The notes beneath the pieces were generated by a model. It was not told the origin of the DNA and did not search any database. It worked only from the letters and a program-made list of their open reading frames with translations. DNA of 64,000 nucleotides from Paraburkholderia xenovorans LB400. Its GTDB lineage: Bacteria; Pseudomonadota; Gammaproteobacteria; Burkholderiales; Burkholderiaceae. The stretch spans positions 1,488,001-1,552,000 of the forward strand of contig NC_007952.1 of the NCBI RefSeq assembly GCF_000013645.1, in the 5' to 3' direction. The first letter of the stretch is position 1; each line of letters starts with the position of its first letter. Shown here piece after piece: positions 43,600 through 51,940 of this stretch. Position numbers and translations under genes: made by a program.

Positions 43600-44337
43600 A
43601 TGAGAATTGCTGTCCTGGATGACGATTCGGCTCAGGCCGATCTGGTTTGCCAAACGCTATCGGCTGCGGGCCATATCTGTCACGCATATGGTGCGGGCCG
43701 TGAACTGGTGAGGCAGTTGCGCCGCCAGACCTTCGATCTGCTGGTGCTCGACTGGAACGTGCCCGACATGTCGGGTGAAGAGGTGCTGCGCTGGGTGCGG
43801 GAGAGTCTTTCCGAGCGCCTGCCGGTGCTGTTCATGACGAGCCGAGGCCGTGAAACCGACATCACGTCGATTCTCAACACGGGTGCGGACGACTACGTCG
43901 TCAAGCCGGTTTCCGGCGCGGTCCTGCTGGCGCGTGTCGGTTCGCTGCTGCGCCGCGCCTATCACCTCAAGCCAGCCGCGGTGAAGGAAGTCTTCGGCGA
44001 ATTCGAATTCGACCTGGGCGCCAAGCACGTGGTGGTGCGCGGCACGACGGTTGCCGTCACACAGAAGGAATTCGAACTCGCGCTGTTGCTGTTCCAGCAT
44101 CTGAGCCGGCCGCTGTCGCGCGCGCATATTCTCGATGTGATCTGGAAACAGGCGACCGACATTCCGTCGCGCACGATGGACACGCACGTGTCGATGCTGC
44201 GCAGCAAGCTCGGTCTGCGCCCGGAGCACGGCTACCGGCTGACGCCAATTTACGGCTATGGCTACCGGCTGGAGCGGATCGAATCCGCCACGCCGCCGGC
44301 CGTGCTCGACCAGCGCCCTGAAGCGGGGGAGGCGTGA
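43600..44337 (+). CDS. OmpR-type response regulator
   Basis: Two-component transcriptional regulator of 245 residues. The receiver domain has acidic residues DDD at 7-9, the phosphorylation site Asp 51 in LLVLDWNVPDMSG, and the Lys in DDYVVKPVSG. The C-terminal winged helix has VTQKEFELALLLFQHLSRPL, then MDTHVSMLRSKLGLRPE and YGYGYRL. It opens a four-gene operon with a LysM-FecR protein, a CHASE2 histidine kinase and a lipoprotein; the kinase is its likely partner. Its stop overlaps the next start (GTGA). ATG 43600 begins the canonical receiver strand. Confidence 0.93.
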   Translation: MRIAVLDDDSAQADLVCQTLSAAGHICHAYGAGRELVRQLRRQTFDLLVLDWNVPDMSGEEVLRWVRESLSERLPVLFMTSRGRETDITSILNTGADDYVVKPVSGAVLLARVGSLLRRAYHLKPAAVKEVFGEFEFDLGAKHVVVRGTTVAVTQKEFELALLLFQHLSRPLSRAHILDVIWKQATDIPSRTMDTHVSMLRSKLGLRPEHGYRLTPIYGYGYRLERIESATPPAVLDQRPEAGEA

Positions 44338-45788
44338 CGTTTTCCGCCGGTGTGGCGCCGCGCGGCAGCGCGGGTTCGCCGGGCCGCCGCGGCGGCGTGT
44401 TGCTTGCTGCCGCCGGCCTGCTCGCAATGGCCTGCTTTGCGCCGGTGTCCGCGCATGCGCAATCGTCGCGCGCGCTCAAGGCGCGCACCAAAGCCGCGGC
44501 GCCGGTCTATGTCTCGTACGTGACCCGCGAAGGCGACACGCTGTACGACATCGCCGGCAACTACATGCGCGACCCGGGCGACTGGGCCGCGCTAAGCCGC
44601 CTGAATCACGTGCCCGCGCCACGCCGCATGCCGGCTGGCATCGTCCTGCGCCTGCCCGCCGACAGGCTCAAACAGGAACAGGAATCGGCCCGTGTGATCG
44701 CGACGAGCGGCCCGGTCGAGCACGCGTTCGGCACGAACCCTTACGTGCCGCTCGCGCAAGGCACGACGCTCGGCGAGGGCGATCGCATCCGCACCGGGGA
44801 AAACGGTTTTGTGACGCTGGAATTGCCCGACGGCTCGCACGTCACAGTGGCGCAGAACGGCCTGCTCGACATCGGCACGCTGCGGCGTACCACGCTGACT
44901 GGCGCCGGCGATCGCCTGCTCGAACTGCGCGGCGGCGAAGTCGAGAGCCAGGTCACGCATGCCACGAAAAAGGACGACCGCTTCCAGATCCGCTCGCCGT
45001 CGGTTGTGGCGGGCGTGCGCGGAACGCGCTTCAAGGTCGCCTACGACGACAACGCGCGAACCACCGCAATAGAAGTGCTGGACGGCGCGGTCGGCGTCGA
45101 CCCGGCCGCGCGCGCCGGGCACGCGTCCGCGCCGCCGCCCGGCGCGCCGCTACAGGCCTCCGCTCAGCTCGTGCCGGCGCGCTTCGGCAGCGTGACGCGG
45201 GCGGGCGGAGCGATTGGCGGCCCGGTCGAGTTGCTGCCCGCGCCCTCGCTGACGCAGCCGGCCAGGGTGCAGGACGGCAAGACGGTCGCGTTCGGGCTCG
45301 TTCCGTCCGGACACGCCGTGGCCTACCGCGTGCAGATCGCGCGCGACGCCGACCAGCTCGACCTGATCCGCGATCTGCGCGTGAGCGCGCCGCATGCCGA
45401 TTTCGGCGACCTGGCCGACGGCACCTATTTCGTGCGGATCGCCGCGATCGACGGCAACGGGCTCGAAGGATTGCCGCAGGTGTATGCGTTCGAACGCCGC
45501 CAGTTCGGGCTGGCCGCGTCGGCCAGCCAGCGCGCCGGCAGCCGCGACTATGAGTTCCGCTGGTTCGTCAGCCGCGCCACGGTCGAGACACGCTTCCGTT
45601 TCGTGCTGGCGACGACCGACGATTTGCGCCATCCGCTCGTGGACCGCACCGATCTTTCGGGCGGCCAACTGGTCGTGAGCGATCTGCCGGCCGGCGTCTA
45701 CTACTGGACGATCGTCGCCGAGCAGTTCGAGAACGGCCGCTTGTACGAGAAGAGCAGCACGGTGCGTTCGTTTACGCTGGCGCGCTGA
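44334..45788 (+). CDS. LysM-FecR domain protein
   Basis: Periplasmic protein of 484 residues linked to a two-component system. An N-terminal membrane/signal segment (about 20-40) is followed by a LysM domain (YVTREGDTLYDIAGNYMRDP, about 62-105), a FecR domain (GDRIRTGENGFVTLELPDGS... to SVVAGVRGTRFKVAYDD, about 145-245), and two fibronectin-like repeats that end VYYWTIVAEQFENGRLYEKS. FecR domains carry signals to membrane partners; LysM binds peptidoglycan. The protein probably senses cell-wall state for the CHASE2 kinase encoded next. GTG 44334 overlaps the response-regulator stop. Confidence 0.85.
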   Translation: MTFSAGVAPRGSAGSPGRRGGVLLAAAGLLAMACFAPVSAHAQSSRALKARTKAAAPVYVSYVTREGDTLYDIAGNYMRDPGDWAALSRLNHVPAPRRMPAGIVLRLPADRLKQEQESARVIATSGPVEHAFGTNPYVPLAQGTTLGEGDRIRTGENGFVTLELPDGSHVTVAQNGLLDIGTLRRTTLTGAGDRLLELRGGEVESQVTHATKKDDRFQIRSPSVVAGVRGTRFKVAYDDNARTTAIEVLDGAVGVDPAARAGHASAPPPGAPLQASAQLVPARFGSVTRAGGAIGGPVELLPAPSLTQPARVQDGKTVAFGLVPSGHAVAYRVQIARDADQLDLIRDLRVSAPHADFGDLADGTYFVRIAAIDGNGLEGLPQVYAFERRQFGLAASASQRAGSRDYEFRWFVSRATVETRFRFVLATTDDLRHPLVDRTDLSGGQLVVSDLPAGVYYWTIVAEQFENGRLYEKSSTVRSFTLAR

Positions 45789-45854
45789 CGCTGGTAGATT
45801 CACGGGGCTGAGCGATTCATCAGCCCGCTTCCTGGCCCCGAACCAAGCAAAGCC

Positions 45855-48341
45855 TTGCCGACTTCATCTACGCGCCTGAGCCTCGATCCGCGCGCCCGTC
45901 TCGGACGGCGCGCCGGCCGCCGCTTCCTGATCGAATGGCTGGGCATCGGCTGTCTGGGCATCGTGGTGATTCTGCTCTGTTCGCTCGGCCGCCTGAGCGC
46001 GAGCGTCGATCATCTGGTCTATGACCGCTTTCTGAGCCTGCACGCACAGCCGTTGCTGCGCGATATCGTCGTGCTCGAAATCGACAACGCGAGCATCGCG
46101 CAACTTGGCCGCTGGCCGTGGCCGCGCAGTGTCCATGCGAAGCTGCTCGAACAGATCGCAAAGGCGAAGCCCGCCGCGGTGATCTACGACGTGCTGTTCA
46201 CCGAAGCCAATCCGCAGGACGCCGAGCTGGCCCGCGCTATCGCGCTGAGTCCGACCTACCTGCCGGTGCTGCTCACCGCGCCGGACAGCGGCGGGAGCCG
46301 CGCCGTGGTCGAGCCGGTGGCGCCGCTCGCGCGAGCGGCGGCGGGGCTGGGCCATATCAATCTCGAAGTCGACAGCGACGGCATTGTGCGCAGCGTCGCG
46401 CAATACGAGGGCGACGCCGGTTCACGCTGGCCGCAATTGATGGTGCCGGTCGCCCAGGCGTTCGAGCATGGCGCGCTGCATCTGAATGGCGGGCAGCCCG
46501 GCCATGCTTCGACCGAGGCCGTTGCAGCGCCCGACGACGGCGGAGAAGGCCGCTTCCTGATCCCGTTCGGCCGGAACGCGCAGAGCTACCCCAAGCTGAG
46601 CTTCGCCAGCGTGCTCGCTGGCGAGGTGACGCCGGACCAGTTGCGCGGCCGCATCGTGCTGATCGGCGTGACCGCGTCCGGTTTGTACGACCGCTTTGCG
46701 ACGCCGGTGTCCGGCGAACTCGGGCCGCTGCCCGGCGTGTATATCCACGCCAACGTGCTCGATACGCTGCTTACCGGCCGCGAGATCGAACCGGCCGCGC
46801 GGTGGGCATTGTTCGCGGTGTCGCTGGTGCCGCTTGCCGCGCTGCTGGCCGGATTCCTGGTGTTGTCGCCGCGCCGTTCGCTGCTGCTGACCGGCGCGCT
46901 GTGCCTGCTCGCGGCGTCCGTCAGCGCCGCCTTGCTCTACGGTGCGCGGCTCTGGATGTCGCCGGTGCCGGCGATCGTCGGCGTGGTGGCGGTCTATCCG
47001 ATCTGGAACTGGCGCCGCCTGGAAATGACGATGGCGTATCTGCGCGAAGAACTGCAACGTCTCGCGGACGAACCCCATCTGCTGCCGGAAACGCCGCAGC
47101 GCCGCCGCGAGTTCGGCGGCGATGTGCTGGAGCAGCACATGGCGCTGATGGCGCAGGCCGCGCAGCGCGTGCAGGACATGAAGCGTTTCGTGTGGGACAG
47201 CCTGGACAGCATGCCCGAGCCGATCCTCGTGAGCGACGTGCGCGGCGTCGTGCTGATCGCGAATCACGCCGCCAAGGCCCATTTCGCGCACCTCGGCGCG
47301 CCGCTCGAAGGCCGCCCGATGCAGGCCGTGCTGGGCGGCCTGACGCTGGTGAAGACGATCGACAGCGACGCGGCCCCGGACGCGGAAAACAATCTGCTCG
47401 CCCGCGCGCACTGGCCGGCGCCGCTCGATCCGGCGCGCCACGAATTCGCCGCGTTGATGGCGCACGGCGTCGAAGTGCGCGACGCCCGCGAGCGCGACCA
47501 CTTGCTGCGCTACGCGAACTGCACCAATGAGCAGGGCGAGACCACCGGCTGGATCGCGGGCCTCGTCGACGTGTCGGCCCTGCATGCGGCCGAGCGTCAG
47601 CGGGAAGATGCGCTGCGGCTCCTGTCGCACGACATGCGCTCGCCGCAGGCGTCGATTCTGGCGCTGGTGGAGATCGAGCGCGCCCGCGGCGAGCCGGTGC
47701 TCGCGCGCGCGTTGCTGGAGCGCATCGAACGCTACGCGCAGCGCGCGCTCACGCTGGCCGACGACTTCGTGCAACTGGCGCGCGCCGAATCGCAAACGTA
47801 TGTGCTGGAACCGGTGAGCCTGACCGAATTGCTGATCGACGCCAGCGACGAAGTCTGGCCGCAGGCGCACGCCAAGCGCATCACGCTGCACACGCAGACC
47901 GCACCCGCCGACGCTGCCGACGACGGCCACTGGATCTGCGCCGACCGTTCGCTGATGACACGCGCGCTCGTCAACATCCTGAACAACGCGGTGAAGTACA
48001 GTCCGCCGGATACGCGGATCGTCTGCAGCCTTGCGAGCCTGACGCCGAAAGCCGTGCCGGGCGCGGCGCGGCGTGTGTCGTGCACGATTCGCGATCAGGG
48101 CTACGGCATTCCGAAGGATCAGCAGGCGGGCCTGTTCGAGCGCTTCCGGCGTTTTCACGAAACCGAGCGGCCGGAAGTGGGCGGCGCGGGGCTCGGCATG
48201 GCCTTCGTCAAGACGGTCGTCACGCGCCACGGCGGCGATGTCGAGGTGGCCAGCGAACCCGGCCGGGGCACGGTGTTTACGATCCGCCTGCCGGTGCTCG
48301 AAGACGCGCAATCGGGCGCTTCCGTCACCGGGCGGACATGA
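45855..48341 (+). CDS. CHASE2-domain sensor histidine kinase
   Basis: Membrane sensor kinase of 828 residues. A membrane segment near 32-48 precedes a periplasmic CHASE2 domain (about 55-320) with VVLEIDNASIAQLGRWPWPR and FGRNAQSYPKLSFASVLAG. Three membrane helices (about 315-375) follow, then a PAS-like domain (about 450-580), the dimerisation/phosphoacceptor domain with His 592 in LLSHDMRSPQ, and the ATPase domain with NILNNAVKYSP, DQGYGIP and GAGLGMAFVKTVV. It should phosphorylate the operon's OmpR-type regulator. The start is TTG 45855, with only a weak ribosome site. Confidence 0.92.
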   Translation: MPTSSTRLSLDPRARLGRRAGRRFLIEWLGIGCLGIVVILLCSLGRLSASVDHLVYDRFLSLHAQPLLRDIVVLEIDNASIAQLGRWPWPRSVHAKLLEQIAKAKPAAVIYDVLFTEANPQDAELARAIALSPTYLPVLLTAPDSGGSRAVVEPVAPLARAAAGLGHINLEVDSDGIVRSVAQYEGDAGSRWPQLMVPVAQAFEHGALHLNGGQPGHASTEAVAAPDDGGEGRFLIPFGRNAQSYPKLSFASVLAGEVTPDQLRGRIVLIGVTASGLYDRFATPVSGELGPLPGVYIHANVLDTLLTGREIEPAARWALFAVSLVPLAALLAGFLVLSPRRSLLLTGALCLLAASVSAALLYGARLWMSPVPAIVGVVAVYPIWNWRRLEMTMAYLREELQRLADEPHLLPETPQRRREFGGDVLEQHMALMAQAAQRVQDMKRFVWDSLDSMPEPILVSDVRGVVLIANHAAKAHFAHLGAPLEGRPMQAVLGGLTLVKTIDSDAAPDAENNLLARAHWPAPLDPARHEFAALMAHGVEVRDARERDHLLRYANCTNEQGETTGWIAGLVDVSALHAAERQREDALRLLSHDMRSPQASILALVEIERARGEPVLARALLERIERYAQRALTLADDFVQLARAESQTYVLEPVSLTELLIDASDEVWPQAHAKRITLHTQTAPADAADDGHWICADRSLMTRALVNILNNAVKYSPPDTRIVCSLASLTPKAVPGAARRVSCTIRDQGYGIPKDQQAGLFERFRRFHETERPEVGGAGLGMAFVKTVVTRHGGDVEVASEPGRGTVFTIRLPVLEDAQSGASVTGRT

Positions 48342-48373
48342 CGCATGAACACATCCCTTATCGAAGCGAGAAG

Positions 48374-48982
48374 ATGGTGAAAGCGATCCTGATCTGTGCC
48401 GCGCTGGCCGCGGCGAGTCTCACCGGTTGCGCGGGCCTGAGCGCCGACGTGCATAGCGCCGGCGCCACCCATGCCGCCGCCGCGCTGCAAGGCGAACGCA
48501 CCTATGCGATCACGCGCATGCCGTCGCAAGAGGCCAGCGCGGATCATCCGCGATTCGAAAGCCTGCTGGCGGATGAGCTTGCAAAGCAGGGCTTTGTCGC
48601 AACGACGGGGCAGTCCGCGCGTTATCTGCTCTCGATTGCTTACGACACGCGCCCGGCGACGATCGGCGTCGGCGAAAAAGGCTGCACGGCGAGCGACTGC
48701 GAGCGCGCGCCCGACGCGCCGTTCTCGCTGTTCGGCGGCCCGGCCTACCGGCATGCGCTCACGTTGCGGTTTTTCGAGCGCGCGAGCGGGCGGGAGATTT
48801 ATAAAGTCAGTGCGTCGAGCAGCGACCGCGACGCGGATCCCCAACATGCGATGCCGGCGCTCGTCAAAAGCGCGCTGGCCAGGTTTCCCTTCGACGCACC
48901 GCCCGACTGGCGCGTGAAACTGCGCACCGACGAGACGAGTGGCGTGCCGAAGGTCGTGTCGGTGAAGCCGCTTCAGCCTTGA
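48374..48982 (+). CDS. DUF4136 lipoprotein
   Basis: Envelope lipoprotein of 202 residues with a lipobox (S-L-T-G-C-A, Cys 19). The mature part resembles DUF4136 proteins: TYAITRMPSQEASADHPRFE, LLADELAKQGF and a YRHALTLRFFERASGREIY core. Function unknown. It is the fourth gene of the response-regulator operon, 32 bases after the kinase, and may be part of the same envelope-sensing unit. An ATG at 48338 overlapping the kinase stop is possible, but the ATG at 48374 starts the signal peptide directly and follows GCGAGAAG. Confidence 0.75.
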   Translation: MVKAILICAALAAASLTGCAGLSADVHSAGATHAAAALQGERTYAITRMPSQEASADHPRFESLLADELAKQGFVATTGQSARYLLSIAYDTRPATIGVGEKGCTASDCERAPDAPFSLFGGPAYRHALTLRFFERASGREIYKVSASSSDRDADPQHAMPALVKSALARFPFDAPPDWRVKLRTDETSGVPKVVSVKPLQP

Positions 48983-48992
48983 TGCAGGCGAA

Positions 48993-49664
48993 TTATCCGG
49001 CTTCGTTGCGCGGCTCGTCGTCCGGTTCCGGCCAGCGGTTTTCGAATACGCAGTCGGCGAGCGGCAAACGGCTCGCCCAGCGCTCGGTTTCCAGCATCGG
49101 TTCGCTATAGAACCGGTCGACGTGGCCCAGACACAGAATCGCCACGGGCCGCGCGCCGTCGGGCATGCGCAGCAAGCGGCGCACCGCGTCGACGTCGAAT
49201 AGCGATACCCAGCCCATACCCAGACCTTCCGCGCGAGCCGCGAGCCACATGTTCTGGATCGCGCACGCCACCGACGCGAGGTCCATCTCCGGCAAGGTCC
49301 GGCGGCCGAAGATGTGGCGCTCGCGCCCGTCCATCAGCGCCATGACCAGCAGCTCGCCGCAGTCCAGCATGCCTTCCACTTTCAGCTTCATGAACTCTTC
49401 GCGGCGTTTGCCGAGCGCGTCGGCGGTGGCGAGGCGTTCGGTTTCCACCGTGTCGTGCAAGGCCGTTCGCAAGGCCGGATCGGTGATTCGCGCGATTCGC
49501 CACGGCTGCATGAAGCCGACGCTCGGCGCGTGATGCGCCGCGCCGAGCAGGCGCTGCAGCACGGCGGGATCGACCGGAGCGCGCACGAAATGACGCATGT
49601 CGCGGCGTTCGTAAATCGCGCGGTAGACGGCGTCGCGCTCCGATTCGTCAAAAGGCTTCGCCAT
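48993..49664 (-). CDS. bluB: 5,6-dimethylbenzimidazole synthase BluB
   Basis: Flavin-destructase that uses O2 to cut bound FMNH2 into 5,6-dimethylbenzimidazole, the lower ligand of cobalamin. The 223-residue nitroreductase-fold protein has RRDMRHF (about 20-26), the HHAPSVGFMQPWRI block (about 44-57), the LPEMDLASVACAIQNMWLAA helix and EGLGMGWVS. The start ATG overlaps the end of cobB by 17 bases. It is the third gene of the minus-strand set cobO-cobB-bluB and converges with the DUF4136 gene. Confidence 0.93.
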   Translation of the reverse strand: MAKPFDESERDAVYRAIYERRDMRHFVRAPVDPAVLQRLLGAAHHAPSVGFMQPWRIARITDPALRTALHDTVETERLATADALGKRREEFMKLKVEGMLDCGELLVMALMDGRERHIFGRRTLPEMDLASVACAIQNMWLAARAEGLGMGWVSLFDVDAVRRLLRMPDGARPVAILCLGHVDRFYSEPMLETERWASRLPLADCVFENRWPEPDDEPRNEAG

Positions 49665-50946
49665 GAAACAGGGCGGCCGCGAAGGCCGGGTTGGAGGGCC
49701 AGTAAGCGTGCATATAGCTCGCCACGATCGGGCCGGCACGGTAGACGGCCTCGCCGGGTGCGTCGCTGTGCGGCCGGGTGGCGGAACGGAGCGGCGTGAG
49801 CGGGGTGTTCAGCTTCGAGTAGTGAAACGTGTGGCCGGTCATCGGCCCGTGCCGGCTGTCGATCTGCTGCATGCCGAGCGCGGTGAAGCGCGTTTGCATG
49901 GTCGCGTGGCCGGGCAGCAGGCCGAGCATCGGCGTGCTCACGCCGTGCGTGTCAGTGAGCCGGTCGAGCAGATAGAGCATGCCGCCGCATTCGGCGACGA
50001 GCGGCTTGCGGGCGTTCGCGTGCGCACGAATGCCGGCGGCGCTGCGGGCGTTGGCCGCGAGCGCTGCGGCGTGCAGTTCCGGATAGCCGCCTGGCAGATA
50101 CAGTGCGTCGGCGTGTTCGGGCGGGGCTTCGTCGGCGAGCGGCGAGAAGTAGCCGATCCGCGCGCCCAAGGCTTCGAGCAGCGCGACGTTGGCCGGATAG
50201 ATGAACGAGAACGCAGCGTCGCGCGCGATCGCGATCGTCTTGCCTTCAAGCAGGCGCGGCATGACTTGCGGCGCGGGCGCGCTGAATTCGACCGGCGGCG
50301 GCAGTTCGCGGAGCGCGGTGTGGCCGAGCGTGTCGGCGGCGTGATCGAGGCGCGCGTCGAGATCGTCGATCTCGTCCGCCTGGTGCAAGCCGAGGTGACG
50401 GTCGGGCAACGCGATTTCGTCGCTGGCGGCAATCTGCCCGCACCAGCGCAGTCCTGGCGGTAACGCTTCTTCAAGCATCTGCGCGTGCCGCGCGGAGCCG
50501 ACGCGATTGGCGAGCACGCCGTAAAACGGCACCCGCGGCCGGAAATGCGCGAGGCCGAAGGCGACCGCGCCGAAGGTCTGCGCCATTGCCTTCGCCGAAA
50601 TCACCGCGAGCACCGGCACGCCGAACGTGGTCGCGAGATCGGCGCTGCTCGGCGTACCGTCGAACAGACCCATTACGCCTTCGATCAGGATCAGATCGGC
50701 TTGCGCCGCCGCTTGCGCGAGCAGTGCGCGGCAGGCGGCTTCGCCCACCATCCACAGATCCAGCGAGAGGACAGGCGCGCCGCTCGCGCGCGCCAGGATC
50801 ATGGGATCGAGAAAGTCCGGTCCGGTCTTGAAGACGCGCACTCGTCGCCCCAACCGCCGATGGTAGCGCGCCAGACCCGCCGTGATCGTGGTCTTGCCTT
50901 GACCCGAAGCAGGCGCGCTGATGAACAGGGCGGGGCAGGCGGACAT
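49648..50946 (-). CDS. cobB: Cobyrinate a,c-diamide synthase (CobB/CbiA)
   Basis: ATP- and glutamine-dependent amidase that converts (hydrogeno)cobyrinate to its a,c-diamide. The 432-residue protein has an N-terminal ATPase domain with FISAPASGQGKTT (residues 8-20), VFKTGPDFLDP and LILIEGVMGLFDG, and a C-terminal class-I glutaminase-like domain with LPGGYPELHAAALA and the nucleophile Cys in VAECGGMLYLLD. The start is four bases past the cobO stop and its end overlaps bluB, so the three are co-transcribed. Confidence 0.95.
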   Translation of the reverse strand: MSACPALFISAPASGQGKTTITAGLARYHRRLGRRVRVFKTGPDFLDPMILARASGAPVLSLDLWMVGEAACRALLAQAAAQADLILIEGVMGLFDGTPSSADLATTFGVPVLAVISAKAMAQTFGAVAFGLAHFRPRVPFYGVLANRVGSARHAQMLEEALPPGLRWCGQIAASDEIALPDRHLGLHQADEIDDLDARLDHAADTLGHTALRELPPPVEFSAPAPQVMPRLLEGKTIAIARDAAFSFIYPANVALLEALGARIGYFSPLADEAPPEHADALYLPGGYPELHAAALAANARSAAGIRAHANARKPLVAECGGMLYLLDRLTDTHGVSTPMLGLLPGHATMQTRFTALGMQQIDSRHGPMTGHTFHYSKLNTPLTPLRSATRPHSDAPGEAVYRAGPIVASYMHAYWPSNPAFAAALFHGEAF

Positions 50947-50949
50947 GCG

Positions 50950-51555
50950 TCAGAACTCCACGCCGCGCTGCGCTTTCACGCCCTGCTCGCGGTACGGATG
51001 CTTGACGATGCGCATTTCGGTGACGAGATCGGCGGCTTCGATCAGCGCGTCCGGCGCGTGACGGCCGGTCACCACCACATGCAGCATCGGCGCGCGCGTG
51101 GTGAGCACCGACAGGACCTCGTCTAGCGGCAGGTATTCGTACTTGAGCACCGTGTTCAGTTCGTCGAGAATCACCATCTGGTACTCGCCGCTTTCGATCA
51201 TGCGGCGCGCTTCGTTCCAGCCTTTGCGCGCGGTCGCGATGTCGGCGTCGCGGTTCTGCGTGTTCCAGGTGTAGCCGTCGCCCATCGTGACGAAATCGCA
51301 GTTGGCGATCGCACCGAGAAAGTCGCGCTCGGACGTGTGCAGCGCGCCCTTGATGAACTGCACGACGCCGAGCCGCATGCCGTGGCCCAGCACGCGCACG
51401 GCCATGCCGAACGCGGCGGTGGTTTTGCCCTTGCCCGTACCGGTGTTGACGATCAGCAGACCTTTTTCGACCGTGGCGTTGGCCTGTTTTTTCTCATGGC
51501 CCTCGCGGCGGCGCTCGGTCATGCGTTGGTGCGATTCGGGATCGGTTTTTACCAT
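50950..51555 (-). CDS. cobO: Cob(I)yrinic acid a,c-diamide adenosyltransferase
   Basis: Transfers the 5'-deoxyadenosyl group of ATP to the cobalt of reduced corrinoids. The 201-residue CobO/BtuR protein has the P-loop VNTGTGKGKTTAAFGMAVR (about 36-54), QFIKGALHTSERDFL, the DELNTVLKYEYLPLDEVL block and VVTGRHAPDALIEAADLVTEM. It is the first gene of the minus-strand set with cobB and bluB. Unlike cobA and cobW in this locus, it has no cobalamin riboswitch in the 385 bases upstream. Confidence 0.95.
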   Translation of the reverse strand: MVKTDPESHQRMTERRREGHEKKQANATVEKGLLIVNTGTGKGKTTAAFGMAVRVLGHGMRLGVVQFIKGALHTSERDFLGAIANCDFVTMGDGYTWNTQNRDADIATARKGWNEARRMIESGEYQMVILDELNTVLKYEYLPLDEVLSVLTTRAPMLHVVVTGRHAPDALIEAADLVTEMRIVKHPYREQGVKAQRGVEF

Positions 51556-51940
51556 TTCTCTAGTGGTCCGTCTGACTGACTAGCGTTTTCGGCCGGATTT
51601 CCTTTTTGATAAAGCGCCTCCGGGTGAATCACTGTCGTGATTACGTGACTATATGTATGCACGATTATATGGGTGCTCATTTTTCCGCGAGGTGCTGAAT
51701 TCAGTGCTCAGGTTTGTAAGGCAAGCACCGGGAGCGCGCCCAAATGGCGGCCGCCACGCAGCGCACCACGAAAAGCGGGGTAGTGTACACCGTGCAAATC
51801 CGCGTCAAGCGTGGACGTCACACTTGCTCCGCTTTCCGCTATTTCGCCGGCGCTGGTGGCGTTGTCGATTTCGTGTTCCGCACGCGTTGCCGATGATTCG
51901 CGCCCGCGGGCAATCGACCTAAGCCTCGGGTAGGTCGAGC
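51556..51940. other. Intergenic region before cobO
   Basis: No gene is supported. A perfect dyad AATCAC-TGTC-GTGATT (51627-51642) lies about 75 bases before cobO and may be an operator. The conserved B12-box and CCCCGCAAC-type core of cobalamin riboswitches are absent. Confidence 0.45.

Noticed and set aside
46422..48311. Long open frame opposite the CHASE2 kinase
   Set aside because: Antisense shadow; no family resemblance, and it is explained by the strong third-position G/C bias of the kinase gene.
51556..51800. Possible cobalamin riboswitch before cobO
   Set aside because: Neither the B12 box nor the CCCCGCAAC core is present on the minus strand.
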